Assembly (NCBI RefSeq): GCF_902506165.1
Contig: NZ_LR733817.1
Coordinates: 2,511,408 to 2,575,407 of the forward strand
Reading direction: 5' to 3'
DNA length: 64,000 nt
DNA from: Bosea sp. 29B
Lineage (GTDB): Bacteria > Pseudomonadota > Alphaproteobacteria > Rhizobiales > Beijerinckiaceae
The position numbers and the translations under genes are program-made. Positions 1-8,613 of the stretch are shown piece after piece. Position 1 is the first letter of the stretch, and each line of letters starts with the position of its first letter. The notes under the pieces were generated by a model. The model did no database searches and was not told where the DNA came from. It saw only the letters and a program-made list of their open reading frames with translations.

Positions 1-161
1 AACCCGGCAAGATGCGGCCCCGCCATGCCGGTCTTGGCGGGGTCGAGGCTGTGGCAGGACTGACAGGCCTTGAAGATGGCGGCTCCAGCTGGCTCTTGCG
101 CCCGCACCGCACCGCCGGCGATCAGTCCGAACGCGATGAGCGCAGCGGAGGCCGCCCTCAC
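1..161 (-). CDS. c-type cytochrome, N-terminal part (cut by window edge)
   Basis: Reading the minus strand from a GTG at 161 gives an open frame that runs off the left edge. Residues 1-21 form a signal peptide ending in VRAQ, and the heme-binding motif CQSCH lies at residues 33-37, followed by a GPHLAG stretch that normally surrounds the class I cytochrome c heme. The product is therefore a periplasmic electron carrier with covalent heme. The GTG overlaps the stop codon of the beta-propeller gene, so the two are translationally coupled. Only 53 residues are visible, so the methionine ligand and the total length are unknown. Confidence 0.8.
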   Translation of the reverse strand, partial: MRAASAALIAFGLIAGGAVRAQEPAGAAIFKACQSCHSLDPAKTGMAGPHLAG

Positions 162-1165
162 GCCGGCTTCACCGTCTGGATGCGCACCAGCCGGTTGGTG
201 CCGCTCTCGCCGCCCCAGGCCTCGCCGCTGCGCCCGTCCATCTGGCGGACATTGGCGCCGGGCTTGTCGCTCGGGAAGCTGTTGAACTCCTCGGTCAGCG
301 GGTCGAAGCGGACGATGCTGTTGAGGGCGAAGTCGGTGAGCCAGACCTTGTCGGCGTCATCGACATAGACCGAGTAGGTCCGCGGCTTGTGGCCGGGCAG
401 CTTCCAGCCCTTCCAGCTGCCGCTCTCAGTGTCGTAGGCCGAGACCTGGCCCGAATTCCACTCGCTGACCCAGATCCGGTTCTTCGAATCCGACCAGACT
501 CGGCGTGCGCCCTGGCCTTCGGTCGGCGGGTCGACCACGGTGAAGCTGCCGCTCTGGGTGTTGATCCGGGCGATGTAGTTGCCGGCGAGCGAGGCGAACC
601 AGATCTCGCCCGAGGGCGTGCGCGTCATGCCATAGGGGCCGGCGCCGCGCGGGGCGTCGAAAATGTCCATCTTGCTCGATTTCGGATCGAATCGGCCAAC
701 GATGCCGTTCTGGCCGCTGAACCAGAGCATGCCGGCCTTGTCGAAGACCGGCGTATTGAGATTGGCGCGCTCGCGCCCGGCCGGCAGCTTGAACAGGTCG
801 ACCTTGTGGGTCTTGTCGTCGATGCGGGCGATGGCGTTCTGGCCGCCCTCGGTGACCCAGGCGGCGCCGTCCGGCCCGCGCACCACGCCATGCGGGGCGG
901 CGCCGTCGCCGAGTGGGATCACTCTGGTCTGGCTGGTGCGCGGATCGAAGCGGCCGAGCACGCCGTTGCGCTGGCCGCAGACCCAGATCGTGCCGTCGCC
1001 GGCATCGGTGACGTCACGCGAGCCCTTGATCTCCGGCACCTCGAAATAGGTGACGATGAACGGGCTACCGGGCTGAGGCTGTCCGGTCGCCTCGGCGCTG
1101 CGCAGGATCAGGTTCGGCGCGGCGAGGCCGGCGATACCGAATTTCAGGAACGAACGGCGCAGCAT
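158..1165 (-). CDS. Exported beta-propeller protein, virginiamycin-B-lyase-like
   Basis: The 335-residue product begins with a twin-arginine style signal (LRRSFLKFG, then a hydrophobic stretch) and continues with repeated blades of the type GxIWV...GRFDP, GAAWVTE...IARID, GEIWFAS, RIWVSEW and KVWLTDF. This is the Vgb/SMP-30 class of 6- or 7-bladed propellers. The start was set at 1165 because AAGGAG lies six bases upstream; a longer frame to 1198 has no ribosome site. It is coupled to the following cytochrome c gene, so a redox or substrate-binding role in the periplasm is more likely than antibiotic cleavage. The exact function is unknown. Confidence 0.75.
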   Translation of the reverse strand: MLRRSFLKFGIAGLAAPNLILRSAEATGQPQPGSPFIVTYFEVPEIKGSRDVTDAGDGTIWVCGQRNGVLGRFDPRTSQTRVIPLGDGAAPHGVVRGPDGAAWVTEGGQNAIARIDDKTHKVDLFKLPAGRERANLNTPVFDKAGMLWFSGQNGIVGRFDPKSSKMDIFDAPRGAGPYGMTRTPSGEIWFASLAGNYIARINTQSGSFTVVDPPTEGQGARRVWSDSKNRIWVSEWNSGQVSAYDTESGSWKGWKLPGHKPRTYSVYVDDADKVWLTDFALNSIVRFDPLTEEFNSFPSDKPGANVRQMDGRSGEAWGGESGTNRLVRIQTVKPA

Positions 1166-1275
1166 CGGCGTCTCCTTTCGTCGTCGGCGGCGGATCATCC
1201 GCCTCCCGGCGAGAAGCGTAAACCGACAACATCGTGAAACTGTGGCTGTGGCCGGGTGGTTCCCTTCGCTCGTGT

Positions 1276-1911
1276 TCAGCGTTGACGCTGGATGCCTTCC
1301 GGCAGCGTCGAGACGCGCGCCATCTCGCCGCTACGGAGGCTTGCGGGATCGGCAAGATAATCCAGCGCCATCGGCATGGCATCGACGCCCCAGAAGACCT
1401 CGCCATCGATCACCAGGCTGGGCACGCCGAAGATCCCGGCGGCGACGGCGCCCTCCGTGGTCTGGCGCAAGCGATCCTTGACCTCCTGCTCGCCGATCTG
1501 CGCCAGCGCTTCGGGGTGGCCGGCGGCATCGGCGACCTCCTGCAACACCTGCGCGTCATTGGCGTCACGCCCTTCTCCCCAGACGAGGCGGAAGGCGGCC
1601 GTGACCGCTGCCTCGTTGCCGTCGAGCGCGGTCAGAAGACGCAGCATGGCCAGCGGATTGAAGGGGTGGGCCGGCGGGAAGCGGAATGGCACGCCCATCG
1701 CCTGCGCCAGATGCGTCGAGAGCCGGTAGGTATGGACGCGCTTGGGCGCGACCTCCGCCGGCCCGAGCTGGCCCCAGGCCTTGAGCACGCCGCCGAAGAC
1801 GATCGGCTTCAGCACGACCGGCCGGTGCGCCCGGATCGCACCCAGCCGCGTAAGCGCCAGATGCGCGAAGGGCGAGATGATGTCGAAATACCAGAGGGCG
1901 GGCTGAGGCAT
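1276..1911 (-). CDS. 2-hydroxychromene-2-carboxylate isomerase-like protein (DsbA/kappa-GST fold)
   Basis: This is a thioredoxin-fold protein of about 211 residues. It opens with WYFDIISPFAHLA, in which the serine at residue 13 sits where HCCA isomerases keep their catalytic serine. Near the C-terminus, GIFGVPSLVIDGEVFWGVD is the typical cis-proline loop. In the family, the enzyme isomerises a glutathione-dependent intermediate of naphthalene-type aromatic degradation, but many members act on unknown substrates. The start is taken at ATG 1911; a GTG at 1923 overlapping the upstream stop is also possible. It follows the hydrolase gene closely and probably shares its transcript. Confidence 0.8.
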   Translation of the reverse strand: MPQPALWYFDIISPFAHLALTRLGAIRAHRPVVLKPIVFGGVLKAWGQLGPAEVAPKRVHTYRLSTHLAQAMGVPFRFPPAHPFNPLAMLRLLTALDGNEAAVTAAFRLVWGEGRDANDAQVLQEVADAAGHPEALAQIGEQEVKDRLRQTTEGAVAAGIFGVPSLVIDGEVFWGVDAMPMALDYLADPASLRSGEMARVSTLPEGIQRQR

Positions 1912-1919
1912 AGGCAGGC

Positions 1920-2459
1920 TCACTTGATCAGCTTGGCGCCGGCGCGGAATTGCGGGTGCTCGGCCGTGCGCAGCCATTCGAACACTACCATCTCGGTGAT
2001 GACGATCTCGGCGCCGTTCCGCTCCAGCCGCCGCAGCGCCACCTCCTTGCTCTCCGGGACGCGCGAGCCGACGGCATCCTGCACCACGAAGACGCGGCGC
2101 TTGTTCTCCAGCAGCGAGAGCGCGGTCTGGCCGACGCAGACATGCGCCTCGCAGCCACAGAGGATCAGGTCCTCGTCGCCGGCGATGGCGTCGATGAACT
2201 CAGGCGCGCCGCACGAATCGAAGCTCATCTTGGCGATCGCGGGTGCGGCCTCCGCCAGCTCCGGCACTGTCGCGCCGAGTCCGGCCGGGTTCTGCTCGGT
2301 CATCACGATAGGCACCTCCAGCAGCCTCGCCGCAGCCACCAGCCTTGTCGCATTGGCGACGAGGCGCGGCCCGTCATGGATCACCGGCATCAGGCGTGCC
2401 TGGAAATCGATGATGACGAGGCGGGATCGCTTGGCGCTCATCAGGTGCATCGGCGTCAT
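1920..2459 (-). CDS. Isochorismatase-family cysteine hydrolase
   Basis: This 179-residue cysteine hydrolase has the family triad in order: Asp18 in VIIDFQ, Lys77 in IAKMSFDS, and the nucleophile Cys108 in EAHVCVGQTA. Members hydrolyse isochorismate, nicotinamide or N-carbamoyl compounds; this short form resembles the YcaC or nicotinamidase-like subgroup, and the substrate cannot be read from sequence. The start ATG overlaps the TetR stop codon as ATGA, so both genes and the isomerase after them form one operon. Confidence 0.85.
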   Translation of the reverse strand: MTPMHLMSAKRSRLVIIDFQARLMPVIHDGPRLVANATRLVAAARLLEVPIVMTEQNPAGLGATVPELAEAAPAIAKMSFDSCGAPEFIDAIAGDEDLILCGCEAHVCVGQTALSLLENKRRVFVVQDAVGSRVPESKEVALRRLERNGAEIVITEMVVFEWLRTAEHPQFRAGAKLIK

Positions 2460-3088
2460 CTCCGCAGGAGCCGGTCGAGCTCGGTTTCGACATGGCGTTC
2501 CATCAGCCTGCGCGGCGATGCGCCGAACATGCGGATGCGCCGTGTATGCGCCAGGAGCAGCACGCCGGAAGCATGGGCGAAGGCGTCGGTCATGATCAAG
2601 TCGGCCTGCGCGGCATCGGCACCGAGCACGAGCGCCGCCTCGCGGATCGGCGCGAGGGTCGCTTCCAGCGCCTCGTTCAGCGCCCGGTCACGCTCGCGGC
2701 CGAGGCCGTGCGGGCGCATGCCGCCACGGAACAGGTAGAAGCCGAGGTCGAGATCGCGCGGATTCTCCGCATAGAAGTCGAAGAAGGCGAGGGCGGCGGT
2801 GCGGAAATGGTCTGCGGGCGTCTCGGCGACTGCGACTGCCGCATCGACGGCGGCCTGCAGGGTCGCGATCGAACGGCCGAGCACCTCGGCATAGAGCGCT
2901 TCCTTCGAGTCGAAATGGAAGTAGAGCGCTGCCGGCGTATAGCCGGCCTCGGCGGCGATCGCCCGCAGCGAGGCGCCGTCCAGTCCCTCGCGCTCGAACA
3001 CGGCGCGCGCGGCGGCGACGATGCCCTCGCGCTTTGCGTCTGTCGCGGCATAGCGACCGCGCTTCCGGCCCGCTGCTTCTTCACTCAC
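2456..3088 (-). CDS. TetR/AcrR family transcriptional regulator
   Basis: The 210-residue protein has an N-terminal HTH of the TetR type (IVAAARAVFEREGLDGASLR, then AIAAEAGYTPAALYFHF and SKEALYAEVLG). The rest is a helical ligand-binding domain containing HFRTAALAFFDFYAENP, a pattern seen in TetR_C_33-like regulators. It heads the minus-strand operon and is divergent from the flavoprotein/AidB pair. An inverted repeat in the 81-base gap is a likely shared operator, so it probably controls both directions in response to a pathway metabolite. Confidence 0.88.
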   Translation of the reverse strand: MSEEAAGRKRGRYAATDAKREGIVAAARAVFEREGLDGASLRAIAAEAGYTPAALYFHFDSKEALYAEVLGRSIATLQAAVDAAVAVAETPADHFRTAALAFFDFYAENPRDLDLGFYLFRGGMRPHGLGRERDRALNEALEATLAPIREAALVLGADAAQADLIMTDAFAHASGVLLLAHTRRIRMFGASPRRLMERHVETELDRLLRR

Positions 3089-3125
3089 CCTGGAACGCCT
3101 TCAACCCTCTTGACGAAAATCTAAC

Positions 3126-3144
3126 GCCGTTCAATTTTAACGGC
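3126..3144. promoter_or_regulatory. Probable TetR operator
   Basis: GCCGTT, seven AT-rich bases, then AACGGC form a perfect inverted repeat in the divergent gap between the TetR gene and the 3170 gene. Position and symmetry suit a TetR-family site, but binding is inferred. Confidence 0.5.
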
Positions 3145-3169
3145 AACAACCTTTCGGGAGGAGGCTAGC

Positions 3170-4702
3170 ATGCTGATGGATGCCGCCGGCTATCGCGAAT
3201 CCCTGCGTGCTTATCACCCGCGCGTCTTCGTCGGAGGGCAGCGGGTCGAGAGCGTCGCCGACGAGAAATTACTGCTGCCGGGGATCAACGGCATCGGTGT
3301 CACCTACGACCTTGCTCATGACGCGGCCTGCCGGCCGATCATGACCGTGGTGCAGGGGGCTTCCGGCAAGACCGTCAACCGCATGCTCCATATCGACGCC
3401 TCGTCCAGCGATCTTCTCGCCAAGCTCGAAGCGGTCCGCCTCGTCTGCAAGATCTCCGGCTGCGCCCAGCGCTATCTGACGCATGACGCCTTCAACGGCA
3501 TCCTGCAGGCGACGGTCAGGGCCGACGCCAATCACGACACCGACTACACCGAGCGCTTCTTCGCCTATATGCACCGCATCCAGGACGAGGACCTGACCTG
3601 CGGCGTCGCCATGACCGACGCCAAGGGCGACCGCTCGTTGCGGCCGGGCCTGCAGGCCAATCGCGATTCCTACGTTCACATCAAGGAACGCCGGGTGGAT
3701 GGCATCGTCATCCGCGGCACCAAGGCGATCGTCACCGGCGCGCCCTATGTCCACGAATTCCTGGTTATGCCTTGCCGCACTCACGCCAAGGGTGACGAGG
3801 ATTTCGCGGTGTGCTGCGCCGTGCCCTGCGATGCGGAGGGCATCACCATCGTGGCGCGCCCGGCCGGGCGGCCGGGCGATCCGGCAGCGAAATTCTCGGC
3901 GAAATACGGCCAGTCGACCGGCGCGGTGATGTTCGACGACGTCTTCGTGCCGTGGGAGCGTGTGTTCATGGCTGGCGAGATCGAGGAGGCCGGCTATCTC
4001 ACCACCAGCTACGCCACCCATCACCGCCATAGCTGCATCGCCGCCCGGGCCGGCTTCGGTGACCTCCTGATCGGCGCCGGCGCGCTGATGGTCGAAGCCA
4101 ACGGGCTCGATGCCGACAGGCATTCCCATGTCCGCGAGCAATTGGTCGAGCTGATCACCATCACCGAGAGCTTCTTCGCCTGCGGCGTCGCGGCCTCGGT
4201 CTATTGCAGCAAGGACGGCTCTAGCGTGGCGATGCCCGACGCAGTTTTCGCCAATATCGGCAAGCTGCTGCTCGCTACCAAGATCTACGACATGCACAGG
4301 ATTGCCCATTATGTTTCGGGAGGCTTGATCGTGGCGCTGCCCGGCCCGGACGAGGACCACAACCCTGAGACCTCCGCCTCGCTCTCGGCCGTGCTGACCG
4401 GGCGGCCGGACATCCCCTATGAGCAGCGCGCCGAGGTTGCCCGCTTCATCGAGGACCTCACGGTGTCCAAGGAGGCCGGCTGGTATTCGGTGATCTCGCT
4501 GCATGGCGGCGGCTCGCCCGAGGCGATGAAGCGCGAGATCTGGCGCAATTACCCGGTCATGGAGAAGGTCGCGCTGGTCGAGAGCCTGCTCGATCGCGGC
4601 GTGCTCGCTGACGGCTCGCGCGTCTCGAAGCAGCCCGGCCGCTGCTGCGTCACCGGCTGCGAGGTGCCCGAGCGCATGACGACACCGGAGGCGGCGGAAT
4701 GA
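3170..4702 (+). CDS. 4-hydroxyphenylacetate 3-hydroxylase / 4-hydroxybutyryl-CoA dehydratase-like flavoprotein
   Basis: The 510-residue product has the HpaB/AbfD acyl-CoA-dehydrogenase-like fold: an N-terminal region with SLRAYHPRVFVGG, a middle domain with the flavin-loop stretch YVHIKERRVDGIVIRGTKAI, and a helical C-terminal domain. AbfD carries a [4Fe-4S] cluster on a Cx3C pair and an Hx6C pair. Here the equivalent positions read Cys98/Tyr102 and His285/Ala292, so two ligands are missing. A flavin-dependent hydroxylase or dehydratase without the cluster is more likely. GGAGGAGG precedes the ATG. The stop overlaps the AidB start, implying consecutive steps on a shared substrate. Confidence 0.75.
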   Translation: MLMDAAGYRESLRAYHPRVFVGGQRVESVADEKLLLPGINGIGVTYDLAHDAACRPIMTVVQGASGKTVNRMLHIDASSSDLLAKLEAVRLVCKISGCAQRYLTHDAFNGILQATVRADANHDTDYTERFFAYMHRIQDEDLTCGVAMTDAKGDRSLRPGLQANRDSYVHIKERRVDGIVIRGTKAIVTGAPYVHEFLVMPCRTHAKGDEDFAVCCAVPCDAEGITIVARPAGRPGDPAAKFSAKYGQSTGAVMFDDVFVPWERVFMAGEIEEAGYLTTSYATHHRHSCIAARAGFGDLLIGAGALMVEANGLDADRHSHVREQLVELITITESFFACGVAASVYCSKDGSSVAMPDAVFANIGKLLLATKIYDMHRIAHYVSGGLIVALPGPDEDHNPETSASLSAVLTGRPDIPYEQRAEVARFIEDLTVSKEAGWYSVISLHGGGSPEAMKREIWRNYPVMEKVALVESLLDRGVLADGSRVSKQPGRCCVTGCEVPERMTTPEAAE

Positions 4703-6348
4703 CCATGCACGCTCACGCCACCCATCAGGTCCTCAACCAGGCTCGTCCCGCGACCGGCTGGAACGCCTTTTCCGGCGATGCGGTGCTGCAGGGCATTGTC
4801 GCACGCGGTGCACCTTGGGTTGCCGAGAAGGCTGCGGCGCTCGGCGCCCAGGCCGGCGATACCGACGTGCAGGAGCTCGCCCGCCTCGCCAACCGCCATG
4901 GGCCCGAGCTTCGGAGCCATGACCGCTACGGCAACCGCATCGACTGGATCGAGTTCCACCCGGCCTGGCACGAGCTGATGGCGCTAGCCTTTGCTCATGA
5001 GGTGCCTTCGCTCGCCTGGACGACGACGGAGCCGAACGGCCATCTCGGCCGCGCCGTGCTGTCCTATCTCTGGAACCAGGTCGAGCACGGGACGGGGTGC
5101 CCGACCGGCATGACCTATGCCGCCTTTCCCGGCCTCGCCCAGCCGGAATTTGCGCTCTGGCGGCAGAAGATCACCTCGGGCCGCTATGACAAGCGCCCGC
5201 TGCCGGTGGCGCTTAAAGAGGGCGCCAGCATCGGCTATGCGATGACCGAGAAGCAGGGCGGTTCCGACCTGCGCCAGACCCAGACCACGGCCCGCTTCCT
5301 CGAAGATACGCCGGAGGGCAGGGTCTATCTGATCACCGGGCACAAATGGTTCTTCTCGGTGCCGCAATCCGACGGGTTCTTCACCCTGGCGCAGACGCAA
5401 AGTGGCGTCTCCTGCCTGTTCTGCCCAGGCTTCCTGCCCGATGGCAGCCGCAACCGCCTGCAAATCCAGCGCCTCAAGGACAAGGCCGGCAACCGCTCCA
5501 ATGCCTCTTCCGAGGTCGAGTTCCGCGAGTGCCTCGGCTGGCTCGTCGGCGAGGAAGGCGCGGGCATCAAGGAAATCCTCAGCCATGCCCATCTGACGCG
5601 GCTCGACTTCGCCGTCGGCTCGGCCGGTCTGATGCGGCAGGCGCTGACGCTGGCATTGAACCACACCCAGTCCCGCCGGGGCTTTGGCTCTTCGCTCGCC
5701 GAGCAGCCGATGATGACCAATATTCTCGCCGATCTCGCGATCGACTCGGAAGCCTCGACCTTGATGGCCTTCCGTGTCGCCGCCGCGACCGATGCGATGG
5801 AGACGACCGAGCAGGAGCGTCATCTCGCCCGCGTCACCACCCCGCTCGCGAAGTTCTGGAACTGCAAGCGCGCCGCCGCCTTCGTCGTCGAGGCGCTGGA
5901 GTGTCATGGCGGCAACGGCTTCATCGAGGAGAACCCGATGGCGCGGCTCTATCGCGAGGCACCGCTCAACGCGATCTGGGAGGGCACCTCGAACATGATG
6001 TGCATGGACGTGCTGCGCGCCTTCAATCGCGAGCCGCGCACCAAGGAAGCCTTCATGATCGAGGTCGGCGCGGCGCGCGGCGCCAATCGCGCCCTCGACC
6101 GCTGGCTCGACCGGCTCGGCGACGAGGCTGCCAAACCCCGCAACGATGACGGCCATGGCCGCCGTCTCGCTAATCTGATGGCCTATGCGCTGCAGGCTTC
6201 GGAGTTGAGGAAGCATGCCGACGAGGCGGTGTTCGAGAGCTTCTGCCGCTCGCGGCTCGACGCCGACTGGGGCTATGTCTTCGGCACACTCGATCCGTCG
6301 CCGGAGCTGGCGGGGATCGTGCGGCGTGCGACTGTGGCGCAAGGCTGA
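4699..6348 (+). CDS. aidB: AidB-type acyl-CoA dehydrogenase
   Basis: The 549-residue protein matches the AidB branch of acyl-CoA dehydrogenases throughout. It has the N-terminal HQVLNQ signature, MTEKQGGSDLRQTQT for flavin binding, GHKWFFSVPQSDGFF, LKDKAGNRSNASSEVEF, and NAIWEGTSN, in which Glu428 lies at the catalytic-base position. E. coli AidB is induced in the adaptive response and has weak isovaleryl-CoA dehydrogenase activity. Here the gene is translationally coupled to an HpaB-like flavoprotein rather than an alkylation-response gene, so a catabolic role on an acyl-CoA is a fair alternative. Confidence 0.85.
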   Translation: MTMHAHATHQVLNQARPATGWNAFSGDAVLQGIVARGAPWVAEKAAALGAQAGDTDVQELARLANRHGPELRSHDRYGNRIDWIEFHPAWHELMALAFAHEVPSLAWTTTEPNGHLGRAVLSYLWNQVEHGTGCPTGMTYAAFPGLAQPEFALWRQKITSGRYDKRPLPVALKEGASIGYAMTEKQGGSDLRQTQTTARFLEDTPEGRVYLITGHKWFFSVPQSDGFFTLAQTQSGVSCLFCPGFLPDGSRNRLQIQRLKDKAGNRSNASSEVEFRECLGWLVGEEGAGIKEILSHAHLTRLDFAVGSAGLMRQALTLALNHTQSRRGFGSSLAEQPMMTNILADLAIDSEASTLMAFRVAAATDAMETTEQERHLARVTTPLAKFWNCKRAAAFVVEALECHGGNGFIEENPMARLYREAPLNAIWEGTSNMMCMDVLRAFNREPRTKEAFMIEVGAARGANRALDRWLDRLGDEAAKPRNDDGHGRRLANLMAYALQASELRKHADEAVFESFCRSRLDADWGYVFGTLDPSPELAGIVRRATVAQG

Positions 6349-6364
6349 GGCCGGCCGCGCGCCC

Positions 6365-7450
6365 TCAAGGCAGGTTCTCGCGCAGCACGATCTCGATGCC
6401 GGGCCGCGCCGTGCCCTCGGCCGCCGGCCGGCCGGCGCGCAGATTGGCGAAGATCGCGACGCAGCTCATCAGCGTCGCCAGAGGCTGCTGGGTGATGACC
6501 GCGTCCATTGTGCCGTCGACGAGGAGGCCGCGCGTCTCCGGCGTCAGGCCGTGGCCGACGAAGACGACGTCCTGCCGCCCGGCCTCCTTCAGCGCCCGGG
6601 CGATACCCTCCGGCCCGCCGCCGATATTGTAGATGCCGGCGAGGTCCGGATGCTGGCCCAGCAGGGTCTTGGTCTGGCGATAGTTCTTGGCCTCGTCGTC
6701 ATGACCCTCGCGCAGGCCGACGACCTTGATGTCCGGATAGAGCTCCTCGAACAGGTGCAGGAAGCCCATCTCGCGCTCCTCATGGGCGCGGTAGCTCAGG
6801 CTGCCGGCGATCATCGCCACTTTGGCGACTTTGGCCCGGCGCGGCCCGATGAAGCGGGCGATGAGCTGGCCGGCGGTGCGCCCGGCAGCACGGTTGTCGA
6901 GGCCGACATAGGCGGCGCGGGCGGTGTTGGCGATGTCGGAGATCAGCGTCACGCTCGGCACGCCGCGCTCGGCGAGGGCGTCGACCGCCTCGCGCACCGT
7001 CGGATGCTCCAGCGCCATGAAGGCGATGCCATCGACCTCGCGGCCGATGCGCCGGAGCTCATGGGCCAGCAGCTCCGGCTTGAAGCTCTCGATATGCTCG
7101 ACCCGGGCGCGCATGTTGAAGGAAGCGAGCTGATCCTGCGATCCGGCGATCAGCCGGCCGAGCAGGCCGAGGAAGCGATTGTTCCCGGCCGGCAGCAGGA
7201 AGCCGAGGCGCAAGGGGCGAAGCGCGCTCGCCGGCAGCGCACCCTCCATGACATAGCCGAGTTCGCCCGCCGCTTTCAGCACGCGCTGCACCGTCGCCGG
7301 CCGGACGCCCGGGCGCTGGTTCAGCACCCGGTCGACCGTCGCGGTCGAGACGCCAGCGAGGCGCGCGACGTCCTCGACCCGCGCCATCTGGCGGCGGCGT
7401 GGCCCGGACGGCTCGGACTCCTCGGCAAGCTTGGGGATCGGCGCGTTCAT
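6365..7450 (-). CDS. LacI family transcriptional regulator
   Basis: This 361-residue repressor has a LacI HTH at residues 24-60 (VEDVARLAGVSTATVDRVLN) followed by a hinge and a periplasmic-binding-like sugar domain (GFLLPAGNNRFLGLL, then VYNIGGGPEGIARAL-type motifs). It faces away from the TRAP transporter and RuBisCO-like genes across 113 bases, so it most likely represses that cluster and is relieved by the imported sugar acid or an intermediate. Start 7450 is the first in-frame ATG; its ribosome site is weak, and residue 22 is an alternative start. Confidence 0.87.
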   Translation of the reverse strand: MNAPIPKLAEESEPSGPRRRQMARVEDVARLAGVSTATVDRVLNQRPGVRPATVQRVLKAAGELGYVMEGALPASALRPLRLGFLLPAGNNRFLGLLGRLIAGSQDQLASFNMRARVEHIESFKPELLAHELRRIGREVDGIAFMALEHPTVREAVDALAERGVPSVTLISDIANTARAAYVGLDNRAAGRTAGQLIARFIGPRRAKVAKVAMIAGSLSYRAHEEREMGFLHLFEELYPDIKVVGLREGHDDEAKNYRQTKTLLGQHPDLAGIYNIGGGPEGIARALKEAGRQDVVFVGHGLTPETRGLLVDGTMDAVITQQPLATLMSCVAIFANLRAGRPAAEGTARPGIEIVLRENLP

Positions 7451-7526
7451 TCAATCAAAAACCATCAGAAAATGAGCTTGAAGACCATCAGACGCGATTT
7501 CTATGCTGAGCGTCAAGCACTCAAGA

Positions 7527-7539
7527 GCGATCAAATCGC
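7527..7539. promoter_or_regulatory. Candidate LacI operator half-sites
   Basis: GCGAT-CAA-ATCGC is a short inverted repeat 25 bases upstream of the TRAP receptor ATG, in the gap divergent from the LacI gene. LacI family sites usually centre on CG-rich dyads, so this is only a candidate. Confidence 0.35.
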
Positions 7540-7563
7540 ATCAGCACGTCCAGGGAGGACATC

Positions 7564-8580
7564 ATGACCGGACCGAGCCGCCGCACGCTCATCAAGGGCC
7601 TCGCCGCCGCCCCCGCCGCATCGCTGATCGGCATGCCGATGATCGCGCGGGCCGCCGAGATCGAGCTGAAATACGGCAACAACCTGCCGCTCAGCCACCC
7701 GCTCAACATCCGCGCCCAGCAGGCGGCCGAGCGCGTCGCCAAGGAGACCAACGGGCGGGTCGAGATCAAGATCTTCCCGAACAATCAGCTCGGCGGCGAC
7801 ACCGACATGCTGAGCCAGGTCCGCAATGGCGGCATCACCTTCTTCACTCCGTCGGCGCTGGTGATCGCGACCCTGGTGCCGGTCGCGGCGATCAACGCGG
7901 TCGGCTTCGCCTTCGCCGATTACGACCAGGTCTGGAAGGCGATGGACGGGCCGGTCGGCGCGCATGTCCGCGCCGCCATCGAGAAGGTCAATCTCTACGC
8001 CTTCGAGAAGATGTGGGACAATGGCTTCCGCCAGATGACCACCTCGGGCAAGGCGATCGAGCAGGCGGCCGACATGGCCTCGCTCAAGATTCGCGTGCCG
8101 GTCTCGCCGCTCTCGATCTCGATGTTCAAGGCGCTCGGCGCCGCCCCCGCCAGCCTGCAGTTCTCCGAGGTCTATTCGGCCCTGCAGACCAAGGTGGTCG
8201 ATGCCCAGGAGAACCCGCTGCCGATCATCCAGGTCGCCAAGCTCTACGAAGTCCAGAAGAGCTGCGCGGTCTCGAACCATATCTGGGACGGCTTCTGGTT
8301 CATCGCCAATGGCCGCGCCTGGAAGGGCCTGCCGGCGGACATCCAGAAGATCGTGGCGTCGGCCATCAACGATGCCGGCGTTGCCCAGCGCGGCGACATC
8401 AAGAGCCTCAACGATACCGTGCAGGCTGATCTGCAGTCGAAGGGGCTTGCCTTCAACAAGACCAACCCCGACAGCTTCCGGGCCAAGCTCCGCGACGGCG
8501 GGTTCTACAAGGAATGGCAGGAGCGCTTCGGCGCCGAGGCCTGGAGCCTGCTCGAGGGAGCGGTCGGCAAGCTCGCCTGA
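7564..8580 (+). CDS. TRAP transporter solute receptor, DctP family
   Basis: The 338-residue receptor carries a twin-arginine leader (SRRTLIKGLAAAPAAS, mature region from about residue 30). It has the DctP pattern, with GNNLPLSHPLNIRAQQAAERV at the N-terminus and IKIFPNNQLGGDTDMLSQVRNGG. The arginine that clamps the substrate carboxylate in DctP proteins probably lies in LKIRVPVSP. It binds an organic or sugar acid in the periplasm and passes it to the permease encoded next. GGGAGG lies just before the ATG. It is the first gene of the five-gene catabolic run. Confidence 0.9.
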   Translation: MTGPSRRTLIKGLAAAPAASLIGMPMIARAAEIELKYGNNLPLSHPLNIRAQQAAERVAKETNGRVEIKIFPNNQLGGDTDMLSQVRNGGITFFTPSALVIATLVPVAAINAVGFAFADYDQVWKAMDGPVGAHVRAAIEKVNLYAFEKMWDNGFRQMTTSGKAIEQAADMASLKIRVPVSPLSISMFKALGAAPASLQFSEVYSALQTKVVDAQENPLPIIQVAKLYEVQKSCAVSNHIWDGFWFIANGRAWKGLPADIQKIVASAINDAGVAQRGDIKSLNDTVQADLQSKGLAFNKTNPDSFRAKLRDGGFYKEWQERFGAEAWSLLEGAVGKLA

Positions 8581-8613
8581 GGCTTGCCGGGACCGACATC
8601 TCGGGGAAACGCC

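Noticed and set aside
158..1165. Virginiamycin resistance gene
   Set aside because: Beta-propellers of this class are common and mostly unrelated to antibiotic cleavage; the coupled cytochrome c argues for another role.
3170..4702. 4-hydroxybutyryl-CoA dehydratase with an iron-sulfur cluster
   Set aside because: Two of the four cluster ligands are replaced at the expected spacing, so the specific enzyme name is not supported.
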